A DNA stretch of 51,912 nt from the NCBI GenBank assembly GCA_001789725.1, contig MGAM01000004.1:1-51912 (forward strand), given 5' to 3'. Numbering within the stretch: position 1 is the first letter of the stretch; every line of letters starts with the position of its first letter. The DNA comes from Candidatus Roizmanbacteria bacterium RIFCSPLOWO2_01_FULL_39_19 (GTDB taxonomy: Bacteria > Patescibacteriota > Microgenomatia > UBA1406 > HO2-37-13b). The notes under the pieces are model-generated. The model was not told the origin of the DNA. It saw only the letters and a program-made list of their open reading frames with translations, and searched no databases. The position numbers were made by a program, and so were the translations under genes. This document shows, piece after piece, positions 36,127-45,870 of the stretch.

Positions 36127-37906
36127 ATAATCTAAAGGTTGACGATCCAATTTTTTTTACATTGTCAATTTTTATTTTACCAATAGCATCCGTATTAATC
36201 ACATGAGGGCCTCCGCAGAATTCTTTGGAATAGGCAACGTCTGGTTGTTCTGCTGACCCACCGATGCAATAAATACTGACCGTATCGGCATATTTCTCCC
36301 TAAAAAATGATAGTGCTCCTAATTTCTCAGCTTCACTTTTAGGAAGTGCTAAATTGTAGACGGGAAGTTTTTCACTAATCTTTTCATTGACAATGTTTTG
36401 AACTTCTTGTATTTCCTCATCTGTTGGTTTGAAAGATGATTGAAAGTCAAATCTTAAGCGCTCGCCGGTAATGTTTGATCCTTCCTGTCGAACACCCGCA
36501 CCTAAAACATCACGTAGCGCCTGATGTATCAAATGAGTTGCGGTGTGGTATATCACCACTTGTTCAGATTGATCAGCAAGACCCCCCTTAAAAAACCCTA
36601 TGGACGCTTTCTTGGATAGTTTTTTATGTGTTTGATTCATCTGGTGAAAGGTATTAGTATCAAGCGTTACCCCTCTTTGTGCGGTTAACTCTTGTGTAAC
36701 CTCAAGCGGAAAACCATATGTTTGATATAGATTAAATGCTTGCTCAGATAATTGATCATTATTGAGCTTATTAAAATATTTCAAGCCTCGTCTCAACGTT
36801 TCATCAAATCGTTCAATTTCGTCTTGAATAGTTTTTGAGATAGTTCCATTATCTTGTTCGGAAAGATCGTATAGACCGTCATATATTGTAAGTATACTTT
36901 TCACAAGCGGCTTAATATCTGGTTTCATAGAACACCCCAAGATGTTCATCTTCACTAAACTTCTCCTAATAAGTCTTCGAAGTACGTATCCTTGTTCCTT
37001 ATTTGATGGAGTAATGCCCGCCTTGCAAATCATAACCGAGGCTTTTATATGATCTGCGATTACTTGAAATTCAGATTTTTGTGATTCGTATTTTTTATTA
37101 GCCAACTCTTCAAGAGAGGTAATTATTTGTGAAAAGAGATCTGTCGTAAACAGATCGGGATTATTTTGTATAGCCGCCATAATGCGATCAAATCCTCCAC
37201 CAAAGTCAACGTTTTTTTGTGGAAGTAGTTGGAGAGAATTATTACTCTTTTTATATTCGACAAACACACTATTTGCTATTTCCACATAGTGTCCACATTC
37301 ACAATTTGGGTGACAGACTGAGCCAAATCGCGGTGTATGAAGTACAGTATCAAATTCAAAAAATAATTCACTGCTTGGACCGCCAACCTCACCCTCTGGC
37401 ATTGATTCGGGAGGTCCTGATCTTGACCACCAGTTTTTTTTAACATCATACTCTCTAATATGTGAAGGGGCGACTCCAAGTTTTTTCCATAAAGTTTCTG
37501 ATTCTATGTCTTTGGGTATTTCTTTATTGCCCTCAAAAATTGTCACATATAACTTTTCCTTTGGAAGTGATAATACTTCTGTAAAAAAGGTCCAATACCA
37601 TTCAATTTGTTCTTTCTTAAAGTAATCACCAAGCGACCAATTTCCCATCATTTCAAAAAAAGTAGTATGACGACCGTCTCCTACTTCATCAATATCAACA
37701 CTTCGAAAACAAGGTTGTATGTCAATAAGTCGAGTTCCCATAGGATGCTTTGCTCCAAGAAGATTTGAAATTAATGGTTGCATTCCTGCTGAGGTAAAGA
37801 GGGTAGTTGGATCATTATAAAGGACAAGTGACGATGGTTCTATCTGTACATGATCTCTTTTTTTAAAAAAATCGATATAACTTTTTCTTAGTTCCCTATG
37901 GGTCAT
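36116..37906 (-). CDS. alaS: Alanine--tRNA ligase lacking the C-terminal (C-Ala/DHHA1) region
   Basis: THRELRKSYIDFFKKRDH, LFTSAGMQPL, ATHLIHQALR (HTATH) and CGGPH editing motifs; TACAAT 7-10 nt upstream of ATG. Confidence 0.94.
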   Translation of the reverse strand: MTHRELRKSYIDFFKKRDHVQIEPSSLVLYNDPTTLFTSAGMQPLISNLLGAKHPMGTRLIDIQPCFRSVDIDEVGDGRHTTFFEMMGNWSLGDYFKKEQIEWYWTFFTEVLSLPKEKLYVTIFEGNKEIPKDIESETLWKKLGVAPSHIREYDVKKNWWSRSGPPESMPEGEVGGPSSELFFEFDTVLHTPRFGSVCHPNCECGHYVEIANSVFVEYKKSNNSLQLLPQKNVDFGGGFDRIMAAIQNNPDLFTTDLFSQIITSLEELANKKYESQKSEFQVIADHIKASVMICKAGITPSNKEQGYVLRRLIRRSLVKMNILGCSMKPDIKPLVKSILTIYDGLYDLSEQDNGTISKTIQDEIERFDETLRRGLKYFNKLNNDQLSEQAFNLYQTYGFPLEVTQELTAQRGVTLDTNTFHQMNQTHKKLSKKASIGFFKGGLADQSEQVVIYHTATHLIHQALRDVLGAGVRQEGSNITGERLRFDFQSSFKPTDEEIQEVQNIVNEKISEKLPVYNLALPKSEAEKLGALSFFREKYADTVSIYCIGGSAEQPDVAYSKEFCGGPHVINTDAIGKIKIDNVKKIGSSTFRLYAS

Positions 37907-38001
37907 CATAGCAACTATTGTATCACACCAGAACAAACCATGACCTCAATTTGACAATGATATTACGCTTGAGTATCATTGACAAAGTCATTTTCAAATC
38001 A

Positions 38002-38418
38002 ATGAAAAGAGAAACACTTATTGCAACAACCCTTGGTGTCACAACTGGAATAATTATTGCTATTTTGATCATTTTTAATACTCAAAAAAATGGAAATCAA
38101 CAGCTTAATACATTTCGGTCTATCATAGTAACCCCCCAAATTACCTTTGAACCCAAAAAAAACGAACCTCTGCTAATAACAGGACCTAAAAACGGCGCAA
38201 CAACAAGTGATAATGAGATAACTATTACCGGAAAAGCCCCAAGAGGTTCCCTTATTGTTTTCCAAAGTGCAACCAATGAGGTGGTTGAGAAAACAAAGTC
38301 ATCACAGTTTAGTGCGTCATTTAAGCTTGAACCGGGAGAAAATGTGATACGAGTTGTTCAATATTTGGGGAAAACAACTGAATCTAGGGAGTTAACTATT
38401 TATAAACTATCTGATTGA
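38002..38418 (+). CDS. Membrane-anchored Ig-like/glucodextranase-B-like domain protein
   Basis: N-terminal TM then LLITGPKNGATTSDNEITITGKAPRGSLI...LEPGENVIRVV. Confidence 0.6.
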   Translation: MKRETLIATTLGVTTGIIIAILIIFNTQKNGNQQLNTFRSIIVTPQITFEPKKNEPLLITGPKNGATTSDNEITITGKAPRGSLIVFQSATNEVVEKTKSSQFSASFKLEPGENVIRVVQYLGKTTESRELTIYKLSD

Positions 38419-38419
38419 C

Positions 38420-39106
38420 ATGAAACGTACGCTATTCTTTTTTATATCTATTCTGGTTTTTATTAGACTTAGTAATATCACGTTTGCTCAAGAAGTATCA
38501 ATGACTCCAATACCAACTAAATCCTCACCTGAAAATAATCTGCTCAACGATCAGATACGGCGTCTTAAAGAGAAAATTGCCACAAAAGTTGCTGAAATTT
38601 CAAAAAACAGCAAACAAGTAGTTGCCGGCAGCGTGCAGACAGTTGACGAGACAGGTTTTACGGTAGTGAGCGAGGATAAGACTATTAAGATTCTCGTTGA
38701 TAGTGAGGTAACAGTTTATAAAAATATTGTTTCCGATAAAAAAATTACTTTAAAAAATCTGAAAAAGAGTAATTACGTAGTTATAACGGGGGTTATGTTA
38801 AATAATGAATTTTCAGCAGAAATAGTATATCTTCAACCTCGATATGAACTTCTTGCTGGCCAGATTAATAATGTTGAGAAAAAAGGTTATTTCATTGAAG
38901 TTACGACACTTGACCAAGAAACAATAACCGTTGATATCGAACAATCAACAATTCAGAAAATGGTTAGTACAACAGACTTCTCAGTTGGAAAATCCGGCTT
39001 TGCTAATTATAAAATTGGCGATTATATTCAGTTGGTAATTCCAAAAAGAGAGAAAGATGCAATAAGAGCGTCAGCAATCCGTACCCTAATTATTGGGGGC
39101 TTATAG
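38420..39106 (+). CDS. Secreted DUF5666-like beta-rich protein
   Basis: Signal peptide FFFISILVFIRLSNITFAQE, repeated VAGSVQTVDETGFTVVSEDKTIKI-like OB strands. Confidence 0.6.
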   Translation: MKRTLFFFISILVFIRLSNITFAQEVSMTPIPTKSSPENNLLNDQIRRLKEKIATKVAEISKNSKQVVAGSVQTVDETGFTVVSEDKTIKILVDSEVTVYKNIVSDKKITLKNLKKSNYVVITGVMLNNEFSAEIVYLQPRYELLAGQINNVEKKGYFIEVTTLDQETITVDIEQSTIQKMVSTTDFSVGKSGFANYKIGDYIQLVIPKREKDAIRASAIRTLIIGGL

Positions 39107-41345
39107 TGGGAGAGTTGAGTTGCTGAGGTTGACAATTAACAGTTTCTTCCGTCCCTTTTATGAAAAATTCGGGACGATTATAAAAGCATTTTTTCTCAAC
39201 AACAGAATCTGGTACGTAAAAACCTTCTTTCGGGACAAACTCATTACTTAAGTCATACCCAAGAATGTAGGTCATAACTCTTCTCCAGATTGGAGCAGCA
39301 CCGGTAACGCCCGATGTTAACTGAGGATCCATTGGAGAATTGTCGTTGTTTCCCACCCACACTGCAGCCAAAAGTGAACGAGTATATCCAATAGTCAGAT
39401 TGTCCCGTTTGCTATTGGTCGTGCCGGTTTTAACTGCAACGGTATGGTCTGATATCTCAAGCTGGGAGTTTGTGCCAAAAGCATTCTCCCTAGCTTTATT
39501 ATCAGACAGAATGTTTGAAATGATAAAGGCAACCGAGTCGGGTAGCACATTTTTGGATCTTGTATCAACTTTTGACTGATAAAGTTGCCTTCCCTGAAAA
39601 TCAACGACATTAATAACAGGATCAAGTTCAACTCTTTTACCATAATTAGCAAACACTCCATAAGCTACTGCCATATCGACCAGTTTTACTTCTCCTCCTC
39701 CCAGTGTAATTGATAATCCGTAACGTTTGGGATTTGTTAGAGTTGACAGCCCCATACTCGCTGCATAATTAACGAAATTTGCTACCCCAAGTGTATTTAA
39801 CACTTTAACTGCTGGAATATTATATGAATTTGCAAGAGCGTATCTAAGAGGTACTTTCCCATGGTAGCGTCCGTCATAATTAACCGGCTTATAAAGCGGT
39901 GAACCGGGAGTGTTAAAAACAACCGGACCATCCTCAATTATCGATGAGGCCGTGTAGCCCCTCTGAAGAGCCAGAGAATACATTATTGGTTTAATTGATG
40001 ACCCCGGCTGACGATTGGCAGTTGTTACATTATATGAACCATAAGGCTCTTTAAAATAATCTCTTGATCCAACCATAGTTAAAATTTCTCCTGTCTCAGG
40101 TTGAGTGATGACAACTCCTCCATTTGTCACGTTAAGACTTAACAAGCTATCAAGCTCTTCCTTTAAAATTTCTTCCACTTTACTTTGTAAATCAAGATCG
40201 AGTGTGGTTGTAACCCTTAAACCCCCTTCCTCAATCATTCTCGTGCCAAACAATTTTTCAAGATAAGATCTGACAAAAAAAACAAAATGGGGGGCTTTGA
40301 TAAAAGTATTTGGATCCTTAACATTAATAACTTCTTGTCGGGATAGATCGTATTGTGAGTTGCTAATATAACCTGTTTTTGACATGGCTTTTAATACTTC
40401 ATTTCGCCGTCTTAGCGCTAATTTGGGGTCCGTGTAAGGTGAATAACTCGATGGAGCTTGGGGAAGACCAGCTAAAAAAGCTGCTTGCGCAATTGACAAA
40501 CTTGAGGCTGATTTTCCAAAGAAAGTTTGTGAGGCAGCTTCAATCCCATATGAGGCCCCACCATAAGGAACTTGGTTTAAGTACATTTCAAGAATCTGCT
40601 TTTTTGAATAGACAGTTTCTGCCCAAAGAGCCAAGATTATTTCTTTTGCTTTTCGGTTAATGGTACGCTCGGGAGTTAAGAGAGCAGTTTTAATAAGCTG
40701 TTGAGTGATTGTTGACCCTCCTTGAATATGACCAGTCTTTATTGAGTCGGCTGCTGCCCTTAAGATTCCATTAACTATCGATATTCCGTTGTGTGAAAAG
40801 AAATTTTTGTCTTCAATCGCGATTGTAGACTGCCAAACATAGTCTGGCAATTGTTTTATTTTTATTGGAGTACGATTCTGATCACTATGAATTTCGTACA
40901 ATAACCTACCTTTCCTGTCAAGAATTTGGGTTGAAACAGGATAATTAACAAGACCTATTAATCTAGGATTAGGGAGGGAGTTAATAAAGGAATAGCCGGA
41001 GTAGATCATTACTGCAAATCCTGCAAATACTACTCCTGCTGTGAAAAACACAATACGGGTTTTTAATTGTGACTTTTTTTTTGAGACTTTAACTTTTTGT
41101 TGTTTTGGCTCTTTTTTTAGTAAAAATTTCAATATTTTTTTAATTTGTTTAATAAATTTCTTTAGAACTTCAACAATCGCCTTTCTGGAGGCTGAGAGAA
41201 TCTCTTGGAGTAGTGAAATTAGGTTTATACTCGCGCTCCCTAAAAGAGCTATAAGAGATAGGACAAAATTCCCAATAATAATTAAGTTACTAGCTAGAAA
41301 ACCAGCCAAAAAAAGAATTTGGTCAGTTGGTTTTATCCTCGACAT
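39090..41345 (-). CDS. PBP1A-family bifunctional penicillin-binding protein, copy B
   Basis: IAIEDKNFFSHNG, IQGGSTITQQLIKTAL, NRQPGSSIKPI, NSYN, KTGTTN. Confidence 0.96.
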   Translation of the reverse strand: MSRIKPTDQILFLAGFLASNLIIIGNFVLSLIALLGSASINLISLLQEILSASRKAIVEVLKKFIKQIKKILKFLLKKEPKQQKVKVSKKKSQLKTRIVFFTAGVVFAGFAVMIYSGYSFINSLPNPRLIGLVNYPVSTQILDRKGRLLYEIHSDQNRTPIKIKQLPDYVWQSTIAIEDKNFFSHNGISIVNGILRAAADSIKTGHIQGGSTITQQLIKTALLTPERTINRKAKEIILALWAETVYSKKQILEMYLNQVPYGGASYGIEAASQTFFGKSASSLSIAQAAFLAGLPQAPSSYSPYTDPKLALRRRNEVLKAMSKTGYISNSQYDLSRQEVINVKDPNTFIKAPHFVFFVRSYLEKLFGTRMIEEGGLRVTTTLDLDLQSKVEEILKEELDSLLSLNVTNGGVVITQPETGEILTMVGSRDYFKEPYGSYNVTTANRQPGSSIKPIMYSLALQRGYTASSIIEDGPVVFNTPGSPLYKPVNYDGRYHGKVPLRYALANSYNIPAVKVLNTLGVANFVNYAASMGLSTLTNPKRYGLSITLGGGEVKLVDMAVAYGVFANYGKRVELDPVINVVDFQGRQLYQSKVDTRSKNVLPDSVAFIISNILSDNKARENAFGTNSQLEISDHTVAVKTGTTNSKRDNLTIGYTRSLLAAVWVGNNDNSPMDPQLTSGVTGAAPIWRRVMTYILGYDLSNEFVPKEGFYVPDSVVEKKCFYNRPEFFIKGTEETVNCQPQQLNSPTISPQ

Positions 41346-41395
41346 CTAACAATAATATCATATTATATAGGATATATCAATTAAGCTAAAAACGG

Positions 41396-42157
41396 CTATT
41401 CTTGCCCTATATTCTTTAATCTCGCTTGTACTATAAGACGACGTGCTGTTTGACCAACCGGCACACAAGTTATGACATTAAGATAAGCATCATCAAGTTT
41501 CTGATCAAGCACTCCAACTTCATTTGGTTTTACTTCAAATTTGCCAAAAACTTCATAGGTGTAATCTATATTGTTGATATTGACTAATATAAGGTCTCCT
41601 TCGCCTAGAGTTGGTAAGTAGGTACAAATACTTTTGTATCGATTTTTACCGTTGGGATTATAAAGTGATGGATGAGTTGAATGACAAAATATCGATGCAA
41701 CACCGTATTCCCCGGGCAAGATTTTAGGTTGATATTGAACCATAGCCTCAGATAAATCCTCTCCTCCAACAATTACTCGCGCAAATTCAATATTCAACTT
41801 AGGAATGGAAAGGGTATATTCTTTTGTTGTGAATAAATTATTGTTGTTATTGCCTCTTTTCTCAAGACTCGGAAACCATGCTGCAGCTTTAGTGTAATTA
41901 ACAAGATTAGTTGAGAAAACGTTTTGATTTTTAATTATCGACTGTGCCTTTATATGCGACAACGCCTGAGTTTGTGAGGGAAGTGGGCTAAAAATCTTCT
42001 TTTGAATGAATAAATAAGAGTAGATTTCGTAAGAAATTACCGGATAAAATGACCAAAACAGAAATAGTGAGCCAATGATAATCAGGCCATATGAAAGGCC
42101 AGCTAGAAGCTTATGCTTAAAAGTTACACGTTTCTTTATATATCGATAAAGGGTCAT
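41396..42157 (-). CDS. Sortase family transpeptidase
   Basis: N-terminal TM; SIFCHSTHPS (His) ; GDLILVNINNIDYTYEVFGKFEVKP; YLNVITCVPVG (Cys); RRLIVQARL (Arg). Confidence 0.88.
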   Translation of the reverse strand: MTLYRYIKKRVTFKHKLLAGLSYGLIIIGSLFLFWSFYPVISYEIYSYLFIQKKIFSPLPSQTQALSHIKAQSIIKNQNVFSTNLVNYTKAAAWFPSLEKRGNNNNNLFTTKEYTLSIPKLNIEFARVIVGGEDLSEAMVQYQPKILPGEYGVASIFCHSTHPSLYNPNGKNRYKSICTYLPTLGEGDLILVNINNIDYTYEVFGKFEVKPNEVGVLDQKLDDAYLNVITCVPVGQTARRLIVQARLKNIGQE

Positions 42158-42175
42158 AGTACTATTCTACCTCAA

Positions 42176-44275
42176 TTATTGGAGAGTCTTGACAATAATG
42201 GTGAGATTTTTTGTAAAAAACGGCAAACGAGATTTTAACATTGGGAGCTCTGTCTCAATCTGATATTCAAAACCGTTTGCTTGATATTGTTTGCTTATCT
42301 CTCCAATTTGACTAACAGATTTCCCCACTAAACTCTTCTTAATACTGTTTGTGTCCACTTTCTGCCTTGGCAATCCTTTAACAGCAAGTTTTATCTTGGG
42401 TCTTCCATTGTCTAATGTTGCACTTTTAATTGAAAAACTAATCGCATTAGTATCCAGTGTTTGATCTTTAGGAATTGATTTTGCCAATTTAGTAGATAAC
42501 ATAACTTGCGCGGTGTCAAGGGGAATGAAATAGTACTTTACTTTTGCAGTTGCGTCTAGTGTAAGGTCGCCTGCCTCCTCGGCAATTTCCTTAGAAAATT
42601 TTTCGTTTATTACTTTAACTTCGGTTAGAGGATCAATAACCTGGTTGTTATTTTCAGATTTCACTCTTTTTTTAGTTTCTGTTTTAATTTTTGAAGTAAC
42701 CTCCTTTCGAAGTTTCTCAAAATCATCACGAGATGCTGTTCTGACTTCTTTTTTTGACCCTCCTGATAATGTCTTTATCGCTTGAGCAACAACGCCAGAA
42801 TTGGCATTTTGAATCTCAAACTTTGTATTTTCTTTTAAGTTATACTCCTCGCCAATATCTGCTGCAGTTACCGAGGTTTTCTCCTTTCCAGTAACTGTTA
42901 ATATATTCCCCTCTGAGGTTAACTGCTCTGAAGCCGAGGCAATTTTAGTCTCCGTATCCAGTGTAAACCTCAAATCTTTTGGACCTAGTAAGATTGTCCC
43001 TTTAGGTAGGATTATTTGATCTTTGTTTTTATTTAAAATTGAAACCTCCCCTCTTGCTTTCTCACCAACAAACTTTGACCCCGTAGTCTCGATTGTGCCT
43101 GTCGCTTTAATTTGATCTGTTTTTGATTTAACTGATAATGTTGCAGCATTAACTATCATCGTCCTTGTTATTGGTTTGGTGTCGTAAAGAAGAGTTATGC
43201 TCGCTTTATGAAATGAGTAGAGTAAGGTATATAGCCCAAACACAACTAAAATAAGTCCCGCGAAAACAATTGCCGTGCTTTTTAATGAAAGACTAAAAAA
43301 TTTAAAACTATTAAAAGGAGTTTTCTTGTTGGTTTGTGCATACATGTTTGTTGGGGCTACAAATTCTGAGTCATCCTCGGGTATCTTTGGGCTAAGTGGT
43401 TCAAAAGACTTATCTTGTATATCAGCTCCAATTACAAACCCTGTATCTGAAACATCAAATTGAGACGATGACTCACCAGAGCTTAGTGTGTCTGCTGATA
43501 AATCAGCCGTTGGGGGAGATATAGAGGTTACTACTGAAGCGTCGTTTACTAAGAGTTGGCTTTTTAGGGAATCGGTCAGCGCCTGAGCTATTTGGTCATT
43601 TGTCATCACTTCAACTTTGGGTAATTGAACAAAAATATCTTTTGACCATCGTTTTGACATAAAGGCAGCAGCGTCGTTTTCAAGCGATCCAATTCCATAA
43701 AGAACTAATCGTAAAGGCAACGTCTTTGTTTTGGCAAGTTCAGACAGTTCTACTTCAATTGTTTCAACGTAATCGGTTGTACGATTGATGGTTTTTGTCA
43801 AATCGAGGTGGCCATTTCGATATACAAAAAACGAAACAAACGACCCGTCAATCTCACATAAAATTCCATTAAATTGACCGGAGCCATTTTTTGAAAAGTA
43901 TGAAGAGAGTATCTCATGATACTCCATAAATCCAGTTGCAACAAGCCCTAATTCGTCTGAAATGGCTTTGATTTTATCAAGATATGGCTCTTTGATTTCT
44001 TTCTTGTTAATGTCAACCAGATGTGAATAGACAAATATAATGCACCTTGTTGCCTTAACGCCCGCTGCCTGCTCAAGGCTATATAGTACTTCATCAACAT
44101 CCTCAACCAATCGTTCCCATGAATTGGTAAAGGAAAAACTTTTTTGCCCCAAAATCACTACACTTGCGGGAACCCCGGTGCATTGCAATAAAAATACTTC
44201 TGCTCCAGCTTCCTGTAGAGATAGAGCAAGATAAATATCACTACTAACTTTTTTCTTATTTAAAAAATCAAGCAT
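42176..44275 (-). CDS. Actin-like (PilM/FtsA-like) N-terminal region - TM - baseplate J/gp47-like extracellular region
   Basis: GILCEIDGSFVSFFVYRNGHL and LVLYGIGSLENDAAAFM resemble actin-fold segments; TM near residue 335; ILPKGTILLGPKDLRFTLDTETKIASASE and LSGGSKKEVRTASRDDFEKLRK resemble Patescibacteria baseplate-J proteins. Confidence 0.6.
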   Translation of the reverse strand: MLDFLNKKKVSSDIYLALSLQEAGAEVFLLQCTGVPASVVILGQKSFSFTNSWERLVEDVDEVLYSLEQAAGVKATRCIIFVYSHLVDINKKEIKEPYLDKIKAISDELGLVATGFMEYHEILSSYFSKNGSGQFNGILCEIDGSFVSFFVYRNGHLDLTKTINRTTDYVETIEVELSELAKTKTLPLRLVLYGIGSLENDAAAFMSKRWSKDIFVQLPKVEVMTNDQIAQALTDSLKSQLLVNDASVVTSISPPTADLSADTLSSGESSSQFDVSDTGFVIGADIQDKSFEPLSPKIPEDDSEFVAPTNMYAQTNKKTPFNSFKFFSLSLKSTAIVFAGLILVVFGLYTLLYSFHKASITLLYDTKPITRTMIVNAATLSVKSKTDQIKATGTIETTGSKFVGEKARGEVSILNKNKDQIILPKGTILLGPKDLRFTLDTETKIASASEQLTSEGNILTVTGKEKTSVTAADIGEEYNLKENTKFEIQNANSGVVAQAIKTLSGGSKKEVRTASRDDFEKLRKEVTSKIKTETKKRVKSENNNQVIDPLTEVKVINEKFSKEIAEEAGDLTLDATAKVKYYFIPLDTAQVMLSTKLAKSIPKDQTLDTNAISFSIKSATLDNGRPKIKLAVKGLPRQKVDTNSIKKSLVGKSVSQIGEISKQYQANGFEYQIETELPMLKSRLPFFTKNLTIIVKTLQ

Positions 44276-44276
44276 C

Positions 44277-45824
44277 TTACTTTATGTTATATTTTTCAAG
44301 TACAGAAGATATGCCTATTTGGGCTTTTTCCATAGCTTCGTCGTATGAAACGCCATTCTGGGCATTATTAACTGCATCTTCTAAATAACTATTTATCTGA
44401 TCATTTAAACCGTTATCAAATGTTCTTGAAATTGTTGGTATTGATTTTAGGTATTTTGCCTGAGAAATAATCGGGGCCAATATTTCATTTTGTAATAAAG
44501 TATCTTTTAAGTCAACACGAGAGGAGACCGAGCCAAGACCACGTGCCTTCACCTGGAGTTCAAATAGTTTTGTTTGTGCTTGTCGGCTTGACAAATATTT
44601 CAAGAATTCCCAAGCCTCTTTTTGATGTTTGCTTGTGCGAGTTACTCCCTCAACCCAATAGTTGGCAATTGAAAAGGGTTCCGACTCCCCCGGTAAGACA
44701 GGAAGTTCGGCAACTTTCATGTCCAAATTACTGTTTGCAGCTTTGATGTTTGCTATTTGCCATGACGGAGCAAAAATCATCGCTACTTTACCCTCCTGAA
44801 ATGCAGCAACGTTATTAGTCATTTTTTCTGACCAAATTGGATTTGGAGCTTCTGCAAACTCACGATATTTCTTCAATACCTGTTCTCCTTCAACTGAAGA
44901 AACATCTTTTAGATCAGCGCCATTCTGAAGCAACATCCAACCTAAGATGTCGGTAAAATGTTCAATATTGCCAGCTGTGCCAAGAGCAATGCCTGATGTC
45001 ACCGGGTCTCCGGTTGCACTGGGCACGGTGAGCTGTTTAGCGTATGTAACAAGTTCATCCCACGTTTTTGGAGGCGAGGTGATACCAACTCTTTTAAAGA
45101 AGTCGTTGTTATATAAGAGGACTAGATCGTCAATATATAGAGGTATTCCATAATAAGCATTTCCTACTTTCATATCCTCTCTAACAATCTCATAAAATGT
45201 TTTTTCAAATTCGTCATTTGTCATAATATTTTTAGGAAGAGGAGAAAGAGTATCGTGCAACATTGGTACCCAAGTATTATGAAATCTAAACAAATCAGGC
45301 CCTCTCCCATCCTTAGTTTGTGTAATTACTTTTTCTCTAAAGCTCTCAGGACTTTGCTTGATGTAATCTATAGTTATATTCTTATGGTCTTTTCGATAGG
45401 CAGTAATAAGAGGATCCATGACTGGTTTATCTTCCCAAAGACTCCAATAAACAAGTTTCACCTGTTTTGGAGTTATTTTTTTTCTTAATGTATTAAATAG
45501 AAAAACGAATGACGCAACAACTATAAAAAAGACAATTCCTAAAACTACATAAACTTTCAGATGGTTTGTTTCTTTCTCTTCAATTTCAGGCAATGGGGTA
45601 AAGTCCTCAGGCGAAGACAATGGTGGAGGAGTGCCGAACGTCTCATCACGAATTATAACTGGTTCAACTTCTATCTTCGACGATGTGTCTTTATCAGCTT
45701 TATCAGCAACAAATACTTCCTTATTTTGTTCCGGGGCGACCGGAATCGTTTCGAATATCGGACGGGGCTGATCATCTTCAATGTCTATTTTGGTAAAATG
45801 TTGAGTCTCTTCTCTGTTGACCAT
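44277..45824 (-). CDS. Membrane-anchored extracellular solute-binding protein (family 1-like)
   Basis: ~95-aa acidic cytoplasmic N-terminus, TM YVVLGIVFFIVVASFVFLF, then KLVYWSLWEDKPVMDPLITAYRKDHKNITIDY...GRGPDLFRFHNTW...WEFLKYLSSRQAQ. Confidence 0.88.
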   Translation of the reverse strand: MVNREETQHFTKIDIEDDQPRPIFETIPVAPEQNKEVFVADKADKDTSSKIEVEPVIIRDETFGTPPPLSSPEDFTPLPEIEEKETNHLKVYVVLGIVFFIVVASFVFLFNTLRKKITPKQVKLVYWSLWEDKPVMDPLITAYRKDHKNITIDYIKQSPESFREKVITQTKDGRGPDLFRFHNTWVPMLHDTLSPLPKNIMTNDEFEKTFYEIVREDMKVGNAYYGIPLYIDDLVLLYNNDFFKRVGITSPPKTWDELVTYAKQLTVPSATGDPVTSGIALGTAGNIEHFTDILGWMLLQNGADLKDVSSVEGEQVLKKYREFAEAPNPIWSEKMTNNVAAFQEGKVAMIFAPSWQIANIKAANSNLDMKVAELPVLPGESEPFSIANYWVEGVTRTSKHQKEAWEFLKYLSSRQAQTKLFELQVKARGLGSVSSRVDLKDTLLQNEILAPIISQAKYLKSIPTISRTFDNGLNDQINSYLEDAVNNAQNGVSYDEAMEKAQIGISSVLEKYNIK

Positions 45825-45870
45825 GGTGTTGATATACTAATACTAATCAATTAAATAATCTTTTGCAAAG

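Noticed and set aside
39340-39661. ORFs inside PBP copy B
   Set aside because: Alternative frames of a conserved transpeptidase domain.
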